Source: DASTDH01 sp035601575 (lineage in GTDB: Bacteria > Verrucomicrobiota > Verrucomicrobiia > Chthoniobacterales > JAFAMB01). Taken from it: a stretch of 22,427 bases of DNA. A program made the position numbers and the translations under genes. The first letter of the stretch is position 1, and every line of letters starts with the position of its first letter. Shown here piece by piece: positions 15,052-22,269 of the stretch. Under the pieces are notes generated by a model. That model saw nothing but the letters and a program-made list of their open reading frames with translations, made no database searches and was not told the DNA's origin. The stretch spans positions 1 through 22,427 of the forward strand of contig DATNNZ010000379.1 in assembly GCA_035601575.1 (NCBI GenBank), given 5' to 3'.

Positions 15052-16002
15052 CTATTGGGTTGCCTGGTAAACATTTTCCGAGACTTTGATCTCGAGTGGA
15101 ATGAGTCCGAGCCGGCGAAAGGTGTCGGCGGCCTCTTGTTGCTCCTGAATGATGCCACCGTCGAGTGGCCGGGCGTTGTACCGTTGTTTGCGATATTCGG
15201 AACGCTCCATCACCGCAGCCGAAATCCCTAATTTGCTAGCAAGAAAGTCAGCAGTGGCTTTAGGATCTTGTTTTGCCTTTGCCCCTACTTCGACCAGGGC
15301 GGCAAGAAGCGGAGCGACTACTTCTGGATGGGCGGCCAGAAACTCTTTTCGGGCAAAGTAATATTCGCGGTGTCCGTTAAAACCCGCTCCGGTAGCTATA
15401 ACCCTACCGTCGCCATCCAACTCGGCCGCCGCGAGAAATGGATCCCAAATAGCCCAGGCGTCGATCGTACCGGACTCGAATGCCGCTCGGGCGTCTGGCG
15501 GCTGCAAGTACGCGGGCTTGATGTCGTTGAAGGTCATGCCGGCGCGGCTCAGGAGTTGGGCGACGAGATGATGAGAACTGGATCCTTTGGCGAACGCAAT
15601 GGTCTTACCGCGGAGTTCGCCAAAATTTCGGATTGGCGAGTTTTTACGGACCACGACTCCCGCGCTTTCCGGGCTTTCGTCAGTGGCCGCGATGTAAACG
15701 AAAGGTATCCCCGCAGCCTGAGCGAAAATCACAGGGGCATCTCCGGAATGACCCACATCGATGCTGCCGCTGTTCAGGGCTTCCAAGATTGGCGAACCAT
15801 ATGAAAACTCTCGCCATTCGATCACGTAGCCGAGGGGGGCAAATTTCTTCTGCAGGGAGCCTTCGTTGCGGAGCAAAAGGAAAACTCCAGATTTTTGATA
15901 CCCTATTCGGAGTAGTTTTGCCGATTCACCGGATACGCTTGAGATCGAACCGATTGCGGAGGCGCACAGAAGGAACGCAAAAAATGTTCTCCGCATCGCC
16001 AT
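15052..16002 (-). CDS. ssuA: Aliphatic sulfonate-binding periplasmic protein
   Basis: This 316-residue protein captures sulfonates in the periplasm and delivers them to SsuBC. A signal peptide covers about residues 1-25 (FFAFLLCASAIGSISSVSG). The mature part has LRIGYQKSG, VEWREF-like FSYGSPILEALNSGSIDVGH, KGSSSHHLVAQLL and DAWAIWDPFLAAAE, the pattern of the SsuA/TauA family. It is the first gene of the operon ssuA-ssuD-ssuC-ssuB. The start is the ATG at 16002 or the one two codons later (15996). Neither has a good ribosome binding site, but a sigma70-like promoter lies just upstream. Confidence 0.93.
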   Translation of the reverse strand: MAMRRTFFAFLLCASAIGSISSVSGESAKLLRIGYQKSGVFLLLRNEGSLQKKFAPLGYVIEWREFSYGSPILEALNSGSIDVGHSGDAPVIFAQAAGIPFVYIAATDESPESAGVVVRKNSPIRNFGELRGKTIAFAKGSSSHHLVAQLLSRAGMTFNDIKPAYLQPPDARAAFESGTIDAWAIWDPFLAAAELDGDGRVIATGAGFNGHREYYFARKEFLAAHPEVVAPLLAALVEVGAKAKQDPKATADFLASKLGISAAVMERSEYRKQRYNARPLDGGIIQEQQEAADTFRRLGLIPLEIKVSENVYQATQ

Positions 16003-16010
16003 GAGGGGAG

Positions 16011-16039
16011 AAATAAGAATACTTGTCCGGTATAGTCAA
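16011..16039 (-). promoter_or_regulatory. Possible sigma70-type promoter for the ssu operon
   Basis: On the minus strand TTGACT (16039-16034) is followed after 17 bases by TTATTT (16016-16011), at the right distance before the ssuA start at 16002. The -35 match is good and the -10 match fair. The leader would be very short. Confidence 0.4.
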
Positions 16040-16137
16040 ATGAGAATAGGTGTTTGTCGAAAACTTGATAACGCCGGCAGCGGCGAAGCCCTAGAGGCTA
16101 TCCTGAATCGCAGCTACGCCGCTCTCCCGGCGCCATC

Positions 16138-16170
16138 GGCGTTCCCGACGTTCCTGGCGTTCCCGGCGTT
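16138..16170. repeat. Nine-base tandem repeat (GGCGTTCCC type)
   Basis: Units GGCGTTCCC, GACGTTCCT, GGCGTTCCC and a partial GGCGTT run in tandem just past the 3' end of the periplasmic protein gene. In one plus frame they spell collagen-like Gly-Val-Pro triplets, but that frame has no convincing gene around it. Confidence 0.5.
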
Positions 16171-16172
16171 AA

Positions 16173-16571
16173 TTACGGCGTTGGCGATCCGAATCTCTTC
16201 AACAGAGACTCCTTCCGGCGTTGCCGAAAAACGTCGAGCTTGTGCTGTTGATCGGTTGTGAGCATTGGATAGAGCGTCTCCAGAGCTTTATCAAACAAAG
16301 TAATGTTTTCGATTTGTTGGTCGCGCTGGATCGTCCTGATTCGCGTTATCACATCGTGAAGGGCCGCTCGTGCTTGGGTCTGTTGAGCGGGATTCAACCC
16401 CAGGCGATTTGTCAGATTGCGAACGGCGTCATCCTCCCACTGGCGAGGTGCGTGGGCTCTCGTTATGCCTGAATGGGAGACAGCGAACGTGAACGTCAAG
16501 GCAACTCCACAAAGCGCTCCGATCAGAAAAAGAAGAAAAAACGAGATTGTCAGTTTCCAGCCGAATCCCAT
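16173..16571 (-). CDS. Membrane-anchored periplasmic protein, LTxxQ-like
   Basis: This 132-residue protein has one N-terminal membrane helix (about 6-32). A periplasmic helical domain follows with two spaced LTxxQ-like motifs: LNPAQQTQARAAL (about 59-71) and LTTDQQHKLDVFRQRRKE (about 103-120). That spacing is reminiscent of the CpxP/Spy/ZraP group of periplasmic chaperones or metal-binding stress sensors. The assignment is by motif style only. The start at 16571 has AGGTGG directly before it and overlaps the end of the anti-sigma-like gene by 22 bases. The longer frame lies wholly within that gene. It is the third gene of an ECF sigma operon, so an envelope-stress sensor role is plausible. 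Confidence 0.7.
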   Translation of the reverse strand: MGFGWKLTISFFLLFLIGALCGVALTFTFAVSHSGITRAHAPRQWEDDAVRNLTNRLGLNPAQQTQARAALHDVITRIRTIQRDQQIENITLFDKALETLYPMLTTDQQHKLDVFRQRRKESLLKRFGSPTP

Positions 16572-16840
16572 ACCACCTGCGCCACGTAGTCTACGGGATC
16601 CTGATCGTCCGCGCCCCAAGAGGTAATGGCATTCAAATTAAAGGTCACAATTGCCGCAAAAATCACCAGCGCCGCCGAAACGGACAAGATTGAGGCTCGC
16701 GCTGCGGTTTTTTGCCGGCGCAGCTCGAATTGATAGCGAGCGGCAATTCGGTCGGCAAAACCGGCAGGAAGGGGTGCGCTCGGAGTAATGCGCGCACACT
16801 TAGCGCGTTCAAAAAGAGGGTCTAAACCGTCATCTTTCAT
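16550..16840 (-). CDS. Small single-pass protein, likely anti-sigma factor
   Basis: This 96-residue protein has a cytoplasmic N-terminal half with a basic stretch (about 31-48), one membrane helix (about 50-69) and a short acidic tail outside. It has no recognisable zinc-binding HxxxCxxC motif. Its ATG overlaps the sigma factor stop codon (ATGA), so the two proteins are made in step, the usual arrangement for an ECF sigma factor and its anti-sigma factor. The function is inferred from context and topology rather than from a sequence family. Confidence 0.65.
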   Translation of the reverse strand: MKDDGLDPLFERAKCARITPSAPLPAGFADRIAARYQFELRRQKTAARASILSVSAALVIFAAIVTFNLNAITSWGADDQDPVDYVAQVVWDSAGN

Positions 16841-17409
16841 TTCTCAAGCCGTTTGACAATTGAGGAGAGCTTTTGCCTTCCGCGAAAGGCTATTACCTTC
16901 ACTTTAGACGCAGACCAACCGGTTAAGTCACATATTTCGGCGATCGATTTTTCTTCCAGATGGAGCCAGTTAATTACTGCGCGCTCATCCGGCTTAAGTC
17001 CTTGCATCAGCCGATCAATTAAGTTGCGAGCCTCTTCGGGAGAACGCTCCGGTGGAAGAATGGCTGAGTTTTTCAAATTGTCGAGCATCGCCTCCTGTTC
17101 CGCAGTAAAGTCGGACCAACGAAACTCGGGGCGAATCTTTTGCTTGCGCAGGTGATCAATACAGGTGTTGACCGCGATCCGTGATACCCAGTGCTCGAAC
17201 GGCATGTCAGCCCGGAACTGGCGGAGCTTCGAGAAGAGCTTTAGAAAGATCTCTTGGCAGAGATCCTCCTCCGCTTCGCGCCGGGGCAGGTGATTGCGGA
17301 CTATGCGGATAATGGTCGGGTACATTCGCTCCACGAGGCTTTTCGAAGCCGCTTCGTCAGAATTTCTAACCCGCTTGATTAAGCTTAGTATTTCGTCCTC
17401 TGCCATCAA
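16837..17409 (-). CDS. ECF-type RNA polymerase sigma factor
   Basis: This 190-residue sigma factor directs RNA polymerase to a stress regulon. Region 2 runs from about 25 to 95, including AEEDLCQEIFLKLFSKL and PFEHWVSRIAVNTCIDHLRK for -10 recognition and melting. Region 4 is the C-terminal part, with GLKPDERAVINWLHLEEKSI and the helix-turn-helix IAEICDLTGWSASKVKVIAF. The length is standard for the family. The start is the first or second of two adjacent ATGs (17409 or 17406). It heads an operon with an anti-sigma-like gene and a periplasmic LTxxQ-like gene, and is divergent from mscL across 165 bases. Confidence 0.93.
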   Translation of the reverse strand: MMAEDEILSLIKRVRNSDEAASKSLVERMYPTIIRIVRNHLPRREAEEDLCQEIFLKLFSKLRQFRADMPFEHWVSRIAVNTCIDHLRKQKIRPEFRWSDFTAEQEAMLDNLKNSAILPPERSPEEARNLIDRLMQGLKPDERAVINWLHLEEKSIAEICDLTGWSASKVKVIAFRGRQKLSSIVKRLEK

Positions 17410-17440
17410 TTCCCGAGCAATAAGCGCGATTTGCGACCAA

Positions 17441-17526
17441 GTTCTGACTCTGCCATGCGTCTTGTTCTGACCTCGACTACGTAGTAGGTCGAGGATTTAA
17501 CCCAATTCAACACGGATAAAACCGTG
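17441..17526. promoter_or_regulatory. Repeat-rich control region between the ECF sigma gene and mscL
   Basis: GTTCTGAC occurs at 17441-17448 and 17464-17471, start to start 23 bases (about two helical turns). The second copy runs into an inverted repeat, CCTCGACTAC with GTAGGTCGAGG (17471-17494). A third element, CACGG-ATAAAA-CCGTG, is at 17511-17526. On the sigma strand GAACTT at 17445-17440 resembles an ECF -35 box, but a matching -10 is not convincing. The site could control both divergent genes. Confidence 0.4.
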
Positions 17527-17574
17527 GTTTTGGAAGGTATGTGTTTTGGTTATTAGTAATCGTGTTTCAATAAG

Positions 17575-18048
17575 ATGAGTTCATCGAAAATCGGACAATC
17601 AGCGAAGTCATTCCTTCAAGAATTCACAGACTTTGCCATGAAGGGGTCAGTCATCGATCTGGCAATCGGTGTAATTATTGGCGCGGCTTTTGGGAAAATC
17701 ATCAGTTCTTTGGTAACCAATGTGGTCATGCCGCCAATCGGTCTTCTGCTTGGCCGGGTAGATTTCTCGAGCCTTTTCATTAACCTCTCCGCCAAACCCG
17801 CTGCGTCGCTCAAGGAGGCCACGGACCAAGGGTTACCGGTGCTGGCTTATGGCCAATTTTTGAACACGGTAATTGAGTTCCTGATAATCGCGCTGGTCCT
17901 GTTTGTTGTGATTCAACAGGTGAATCGTTTCCGTAAATCGCCGCCTCCGAAGGGCCCTTCTGCAGAGGAAAAACTGTTGGCCGAAATTCGAGATTTGTTG
18001 AAAGCGGAGCGGGGCGGACCTGATGTACAGGAGAAACCCGTGGCCTAG
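17575..18048 (+). CDS. mscL: Large-conductance mechanosensitive channel
   Basis: This 157-residue inner-membrane channel opens under membrane tension to release solutes during hypo-osmotic shock. It has an amphipathic start (FLQEFTDFAMKGSVIDLAIG), the pore helix with IGAAFGKIISSLVTNVVMPP (about 33-53), a periplasmic loop and a second helix FLIIALVLFVVIQQVNRF (about 102-119). The C-terminal cytoplasmic bundle contains EEKLLAEIRDLL. The periplasmic loop and C-terminus make it slightly longer than the E. coli protein (136). No Shine-Dalgarno site is visible at the ATG. It has its own control region shared with the divergent ECF sigma operon. Confidence 0.97.
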   Translation: MSSSKIGQSAKSFLQEFTDFAMKGSVIDLAIGVIIGAAFGKIISSLVTNVVMPPIGLLLGRVDFSSLFINLSAKPAASLKEATDQGLPVLAYGQFLNTVIEFLIIALVLFVVIQQVNRFRKSPPPKGPSAEEKLLAEIRDLLKAERGGPDVQEKPVA

Positions 18049-18107
18049 CGTGCTTGAATCGGTTGGTCTCGGTGGCGCGAAGTAGTCGCCCGCCGGCCGA
18101 AATTGGT

Positions 18108-18131
18108 TAGCCTCGAAGGCCTTGCGGGCTA
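18108..18131. terminator. Weak hairpin between convergent mscL and the 49-aa gene
   Basis: TAGCC (18108-18112) pairs with GGCTA (18127-18131), with the palindrome AAGGCCTT in the loop. It overlaps the stop of the 49-residue gene on the minus strand. The stem is short and lacks a T run. Confidence 0.3.
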
Positions 18132-18278
18132 GGTTAACAGCGCCGTTAGAACAAAAATCAAGAAGATCAGGAGGAAGAAACCGCGGAATAACCAGGGTGG
18201 CCGGCCTGAAGGCCCGGAGTACCAGATTAGGGCTGCCGGGATGGCGATGATTAGAGCAATGAGAAACCAGGAAATCAT
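18129..18278 (-). CDS. 49-residue protein with two membrane helices
   Basis: This short frame encodes MISWFLIALIIAIPAALIWY, a first hydrophobic helix, then a turn SGPSGRPPW. A second helix, FFLLIFLIFVLTALL, ends just before the stop. The two-helix hairpin shape, with a proline/glycine-rich basic turn, is typical of small bacterial membrane proteins and unlikely to arise by chance in a GC-rich frame. TTGGGGATGTT stands before the ATG and could serve as a weak ribosome binding site. I know of no named family. It converges on mscL and lies alone. Confidence 0.65.
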   Translation of the reverse strand: MISWFLIALIIAIPAALIWYSGPSGRPPWLFRGFFLLIFLIFVLTALLT

Positions 18279-18815
18279 AACATCCCCAACGGGGTGCGAT
18301 TTTTATAGGATGCTAGTTGCGTGCCAACCCGTGGGTGTTGTCGTTTCCCTGGAGCGGAGAGGGTTGGTTCAGTGGTTTCCCAAACTGAGTTTGCAAGGAG
18401 ATCGAATCGGCTTGCAAAGTGCACTTGCACGATGGACCCGATCGCGGATCGAGTTGAACTCGGATTCCTTGAAATCAGCAGGGATCGACGCAGGCCGGGA
18501 AACTCCCAGCCTGCGCGTGGTTTCCTGGCTACCTGCAAAAGTCGCTCAAATTATACCGCCTTCGATCGTTCGTTCGTCCGCGAGCGCGCGCCTGAATTCT
18601 TTAGGGATGGGAAAGAGCAGAGACGCCAATTCCTGAAAGCCAGCGAAACTAAACGACGTTTGTTCCCGCTTGTGGTTACGTGAAGGCTTGTGGCCTGCGG
18701 AACAAATCAAGCCTTCCGTTGTCTACATCCTCGTAGGCACGCAATCACCTCGACTTAGCGAAATCGTGTTTTCTGGAATAAATTGAAGCGGATTTTGCTG
18801 TAACCTACGATTTTA
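18279..18815. other. Long gene-free stretch with several inverted repeats
   Basis: No frame here looks like protein. Four inverted repeats stand out. TCAG..TTT/AAACTGA lies near 18369-18388. A palindrome TGCAAAGTGCACTTGCA is at 18413-18429. At 18489-18515 a hairpin has CGCAGGC/GCCTGCG closed over GGGA/TCCC. GAAGGCTTG (18682-18690) pairs with CAAGCCTTC (18708-18716). This could be a structured RNA or a long leader of dsbD. No known RNA family is recognised. Confidence 0.45.
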
Positions 18816-20873
18816 ATGAAAAAGGGCCTCCCGAGATCTTTCTACTTTGTTTTATTTTACCTCGTTTGTGGAGCCCGGATCCTTCTTGCACAGGTCCAGG
18901 ACGGACGGGAACTGGTTCACGCAACGCTGCTAACTGATACCGCTACGGTTCAAGCTGGTCAGAAGTTCCATATCGGCGTTTTGTACAAAATTGAACCGGA
19001 TTGGCACATATATTGGAAATACGCTGGGGATTCGGGGATCCCGACCGAAATCGAGTGGCATCTGCCTCCCGGTTTTGAAGCTGAACCGCTCCAGTGGCCT
19101 TTGCCGAGCCGCGACAAGGAACCCGGCGACCTCGAAGTCTTTGCTTATGGTTCGGAGGTTTTGTTGTATGCCGAGGTAACGGCGCCAGCGTCATTGCCGG
19201 CTGGCCCGATTGCCGTCAAAGCCGATTCGAAGTGGCTGGTCTGCAAAAGCTCTTGTGTTCCCGGAAACGCGAATCTCAGTCTCGAGCTCAACTCCGGTCA
19301 CACCGCCGCTGATCCAGCACTGTTTCAGCGATTTGCCGCCCAGGTGCCGAGGGCGCTGCCGGCGAATTATCAACTGGGCGTCGCCCGGCAAGCACAGCAA
19401 GTTGTAGTTAGCTTTTCCGGAACGGGCAGCCCGGCTTCGCTCGACTTTTATCCCGAGCCGCCACCTGAGGTGGTCCTCGGGCACGGTAAGCAATCAGGGA
19501 AAACAGTCACCTTTTCGATCGACTCTGAGGGCAAGGCGATGGATCGACTTGGCGGGGTGGCTGTGATCAAGGACGGGTCGAAGGTCGAAGCATTCCAGGT
19601 GCCGGCACAGGATTTCGGCAAGTTGAACTCCGCGGATGGGGGAGACCGAGGGCAAACGCTCGATTTAGTTGCATTATTGCAGGCGGTGGGATTCGCGCTC
19701 CTGGGTGGCTTGATTTTGAATGTGATGCCATGTGTCTTGCCGGTGATTTCCTTAAAGATTTTCGGATTCGTGAGTGAAGCGGGTGGTCAACCTGACAAAG
19801 CGTTTCGGCTCGCCCTGGCCTTCGCTGCGGGAATATTAGCTTGCTTTGGGCTCCTGGCGGTCGTGGTGGTTCTGTTGCGCGGTGCCGGCGCGAACGTCGG
19901 CTGGGGTTTCCAATTTCAGGATGAACGCTTCGTATTGCTTATCACCTGTATTGTTTTTGCCTTCGCCCTGAATTTACTCGGCGTCTACGAAATTACCGTC
20001 TCCGCCGGTGCGACTGGTGGACTTGCTCGCTTGGCTAGTGGTCAGGGATACGCCAGCGCCTTTTTTCAGGGGGTCTTCGCAACTGTCTTGGCTACTCCGT
20101 GTACTGCGCCATTTTTGGGCACGGCTTCCGCCTTTGCGTTCGCTCAACCTCCGTTGATCACATTTCTGATATTCTTCTCGGTAGGGATCGGGATGGCGGC
20201 ACCTTATCTTTTGCTCGCTGCTAATCCAAAGTGGTTGGGATACTTGCCAAAACCAGGCGAGTGGATGATGCGCGTCAAACAAGTCTTCGGCTTCCTATTG
20301 CTCGGCACGGTTCTTTGGTTAGCGTGGATTGTCGGTCAGCTCAAAGGGGTCCAGGAAATGGTGGTTCTCGGGGCGCTCCTCCTGTTGATCGGAATCATCG
20401 CCTGGATCAAAGGCTCCTTTTGGAACCCGGCCGCTTCCGCTGGAACGAAGTGGCTTTCTGCTGGCGCGATGGCGGCCGTAGTGATCCTCGCGGTATCCGG
20501 GTATTCTTTTTTTACTGCTCCGAGCAAACTTGCCTGGCAAAAATTCAGCCAGGAATCACTCGACGCGGCATTGGACTCGGGTCATCCGGTATTCGTCGAC
20601 TTTACTGCCGATTGGTGTATCACCTGCAAAGCAAACGAACGCTTTGCCATTGATACGGCAACGGTTCGAAATGCTTTTGCCCAGCAAAACGTGATTACAT
20701 TGCGTGCAGATTGGACCAACGGCGATCCCGCGATCACCGAAATATTGAAGCAGCACGGTCGAGCGGGTGTCCCAATGTATCTGGTCTACCCGGGCGGAAA
20801 GAATCGGGGACCTGCGCTCTTGCCAGAATTGATCAGCGCGCAAACAGTATTGGATGCGCTCAAGCGAGGTTAA
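18816..20873 (+). CDS. dsbD: Thiol:disulfide interchange protein, DsbD/ScsB type
   Basis: This 685-residue protein carries reducing power from cytoplasmic thioredoxin to the periplasm. After a signal peptide (about 1-26) comes a periplasmic domain with WHIYWKYAGDSG (63-74) and a cysteine pair CKSSC (143-147), of the ScsB-like DsbC-N type. The membrane core runs from about 285 to 565 in about eight helices and carries the conserved cysteines in NVMPCVLPVISLK (C306) and ATPCTAPFLG (C429). The C-terminal thioredoxin domain has FTADWCITCK (C601, C604) and the cis-proline GVPMY. All three modules and all six cysteines are present, so it should be active. It is followed by a secreted redoxin after 56 bases. 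No Shine-Dalgarno site is obvious. The larger N-terminal domain and partner make ScsB-like a closer description than E. coli DsbD. Confidence 0.92.
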   Translation: MKKGLPRSFYFVLFYLVCGARILLAQVQDGRELVHATLLTDTATVQAGQKFHIGVLYKIEPDWHIYWKYAGDSGIPTEIEWHLPPGFEAEPLQWPLPSRDKEPGDLEVFAYGSEVLLYAEVTAPASLPAGPIAVKADSKWLVCKSSCVPGNANLSLELNSGHTAADPALFQRFAAQVPRALPANYQLGVARQAQQVVVSFSGTGSPASLDFYPEPPPEVVLGHGKQSGKTVTFSIDSEGKAMDRLGGVAVIKDGSKVEAFQVPAQDFGKLNSADGGDRGQTLDLVALLQAVGFALLGGLILNVMPCVLPVISLKIFGFVSEAGGQPDKAFRLALAFAAGILACFGLLAVVVVLLRGAGANVGWGFQFQDERFVLLITCIVFAFALNLLGVYEITVSAGATGGLARLASGQGYASAFFQGVFATVLATPCTAPFLGTASAFAFAQPPLITFLIFFSVGIGMAAPYLLLAANPKWLGYLPKPGEWMMRVKQVFGFLLLGTVLWLAWIVGQLKGVQEMVVLGALLLLIGIIAWIKGSFWNPAASAGTKWLSAGAMAAVVILAVSGYSFFTAPSKLAWQKFSQESLDAALDSGHPVFVDFTADWCITCKANERFAIDTATVRNAFAQQNVITLRADWTNGDPAITEILKQHGRAGVPMYLVYPGGKNRGPALLPELISAQTVLDALKRG

Positions 20874-20929
20874 CTGCACCTGACATTTTCAATCGAATCG
20901 TATCAGTTTAAGCTAATCCGTTAACGAAT

Positions 20930-21538
20930 ATGATCAGAACCCTATTGATTACTCTTGGAGTCCTCGTTTCCAATTGCGGCGTCGCCTTGGCCGAAGTTCA
21001 GGTCGGGAAAGAGGCACCTGATTTTGTCCTGACCGACACCAACGGAAAGACCCATCATCTTTCCGATTATAAGGGCAAATATGTTGTGCTGGAGTGGTAC
21101 CAGCCGGACTGCCCGTTTGTCCGCAAACACTACAATTCAGGCAATATGCAGGCGCTCCAGAAGGAGTACGTCTCGCAAGGGGTTGTCTGGTTGAGCATAG
21201 ATTCTTCCGCTGCCGGTCAGGAAGGAAACTACCCGGCGGATCGACTTAACCAGATTGCCACAAAAACCGGATCTACTCGTACGGCCCTGCTGCTCGATGC
21301 AGACGGCAAAGTAGGGCATCTTTATGGTGCCAAGACAACACCCGACATGTACATCATCAATCCGCAAGGCATCTTGGTTTACCAGGGAGCGATCGATGAC
21401 AAACCGAGCACCGACCTCGGGGACGTAAGGACGGCCAAGAACTACGTGAAGACCGCTCTGAACGCCGTTATGGCTGGCCAAAGTGTGGCGACGACATCTA
21501 CTCGACCTTACGGCTGCAGCGTGAAGTACGCCCAGTGA
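20930..21538 (+). CDS. Secreted redoxin (AhpC/TlpA-like)
   Basis: This 202-residue protein has a signal peptide (about 1-21, ending ALA). A thioredoxin-fold redoxin domain follows: VGKEAPDFVLTDTNGKTHHL (25-44), WYQPDCPFVRKHY (56-68) with a single active cysteine C61, and PDMYIINPQG. A second cysteine sits near the C-terminus in PYGCSVKY (C196), a pattern I associate with this CPFVxKHY subfamily, where it may act as resolving cysteine. It could be a periplasmic peroxidase or thiol reductase re-reduced by the DsbD-type protein encoded just upstream; that link is inference from position. Its stop codon overlaps the next start (TGATG). Confidence 0.85.
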   Translation: MIRTLLITLGVLVSNCGVALAEVQVGKEAPDFVLTDTNGKTHHLSDYKGKYVVLEWYQPDCPFVRKHYNSGNMQALQKEYVSQGVVWLSIDSSAAGQEGNYPADRLNQIATKTGSTRTALLLDADGKVGHLYGAKTTPDMYIINPQGILVYQGAIDDKPSTDLGDVRTAKNYVKTALNAVMAGQSVATTSTRPYGCSVKYAQ

Positions 21539-22155
21539 TGGCGATCGGACCTTGCGCCAGTGATTTTGCGTGGCTCAATAAGACTGTCGCATTTTGGCAG
21601 GAATATGATCGTGCATCACGCACGGATTTAAGTTGTAGCGCCCATCTGATTGATGATGGGCTCTATCTTATCGATCCGATCCGGCTGGCATCGGAGGCCA
21701 CGACGGCGCTGGTCGAGCAGGCGCTTCCTCGCGTAATTCTATTGACTAACGGAAACCACAGCCGAGCGGCAAAAGCATATGCGCGGCAGTGGAAGATCCC
21801 GATCTTTGCGCCTTCCGGTCTTGAACATGAGTTGGGGTTTACTCCGGACGGCGAACTGAAACCGGGCGGAGTGTACTGGGACCAACTCGAGATCTTTGAT
21901 CTTTCCGGTGCGTCGCCGGGCGAGGTGGCGATTTATCGGCGAGACCTTGAAATATTGTCGTTCGGAGACGCTTTCATCCACTTGCCTGGATATGGCTTTA
22001 CTCTGCTACCAGAGAGATACTGCCTGAACGTCAAGCAGTTAGAGATCGCAGTTCAGCAACTTCGAGATGTTCCGGTTCGGCTTCTTACGTTTGCGCATGG
22101 CTACCCGGTGACCATGAAAGCGCAGGAACGACTACGCGAGTTGCTCGTGAGTTAA
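21538..22155 (+). CDS. Metallo-beta-lactamase-fold-like protein lacking the metal motif
   Basis: This 205-residue cytoplasmic protein has the layout of a metallo-beta-lactamase fold: a SAHLIDDGLYLIDPIRL-like early strand pair, then LPRVILLTNGNHSRAA where the HxHxDH motif would be. Later come LSGASPGEVAIY, SFGDAFIHLPGYG (GD as in the family) and TFAHGYPV. The canonical histidines are mostly gone; only His76 (NGNHSRAA) and the late FAHG histidine remain. It is therefore probably a non-hydrolytic or differently acting member. The ATG at 21538 overlaps the redoxin stop by one base, so translation is coupled. A GTG one codon earlier is the alternative. Its link with redox proteins suggests persulfide or thiol chemistry, a guess only. 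Confidence 0.7.
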   Translation: MAIGPCASDFAWLNKTVAFWQEYDRASRTDLSCSAHLIDDGLYLIDPIRLASEATTALVEQALPRVILLTNGNHSRAAKAYARQWKIPIFAPSGLEHELGFTPDGELKPGGVYWDQLEIFDLSGASPGEVAIYRRDLEILSFGDAFIHLPGYGFTLLPERYCLNVKQLEIAVQQLRDVPVRLLTFAHGYPVTMKAQERLRELLVS

Positions 22156-22178
22156 TGTAAATTGAACGGATTCCGCTG

Positions 22179-22221
22179 AAGCGCTGGCATAAATGGCCGA
22201 TGATGCCTGAGCAATGCGCTT
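22179..22221 (+). terminator. Hairpin after the redox operon
   Basis: AAGCGC (22179-22184) pairs with GCGCTT (22216-22221), with an inner GGCAT/ATGCC stem. It lies about 25 bases after the operon's last stop codon. There is no long T run, so termination strength is uncertain. Confidence 0.35.
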
Positions 22222-22224
22222 CCT

Positions 22225-22252
22225 TTGCACGCGGGGATCGATGTGCTAGTTT
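22225..22252 (+). promoter_or_regulatory. Possible sigma70-type promoter for the ftsH-like gene
   Basis: TTGCAC (22225-22230) is followed after 16 bases by TAGTTT (22247-22252), 17 bases before the ATG at 22270. The match is moderate and the leader would be very short. Confidence 0.3.
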
Positions 22253-22269
22253 CCTGAATCTATTAGTGT

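Noticed and set aside
16138..16261. Collagen-like Gly-Val-Pro reading of the nine-base tandem repeat
   Set aside because: The frame ends shortly after in antisense of the LTxxQ-like gene and has no supporting start or homologous context.
18321..18683. 120-codon plus-strand frame before dsbD
   Set aside because: Arginine-rich translation without motifs, overlapping equally long frames on both strands; more likely noncoding.
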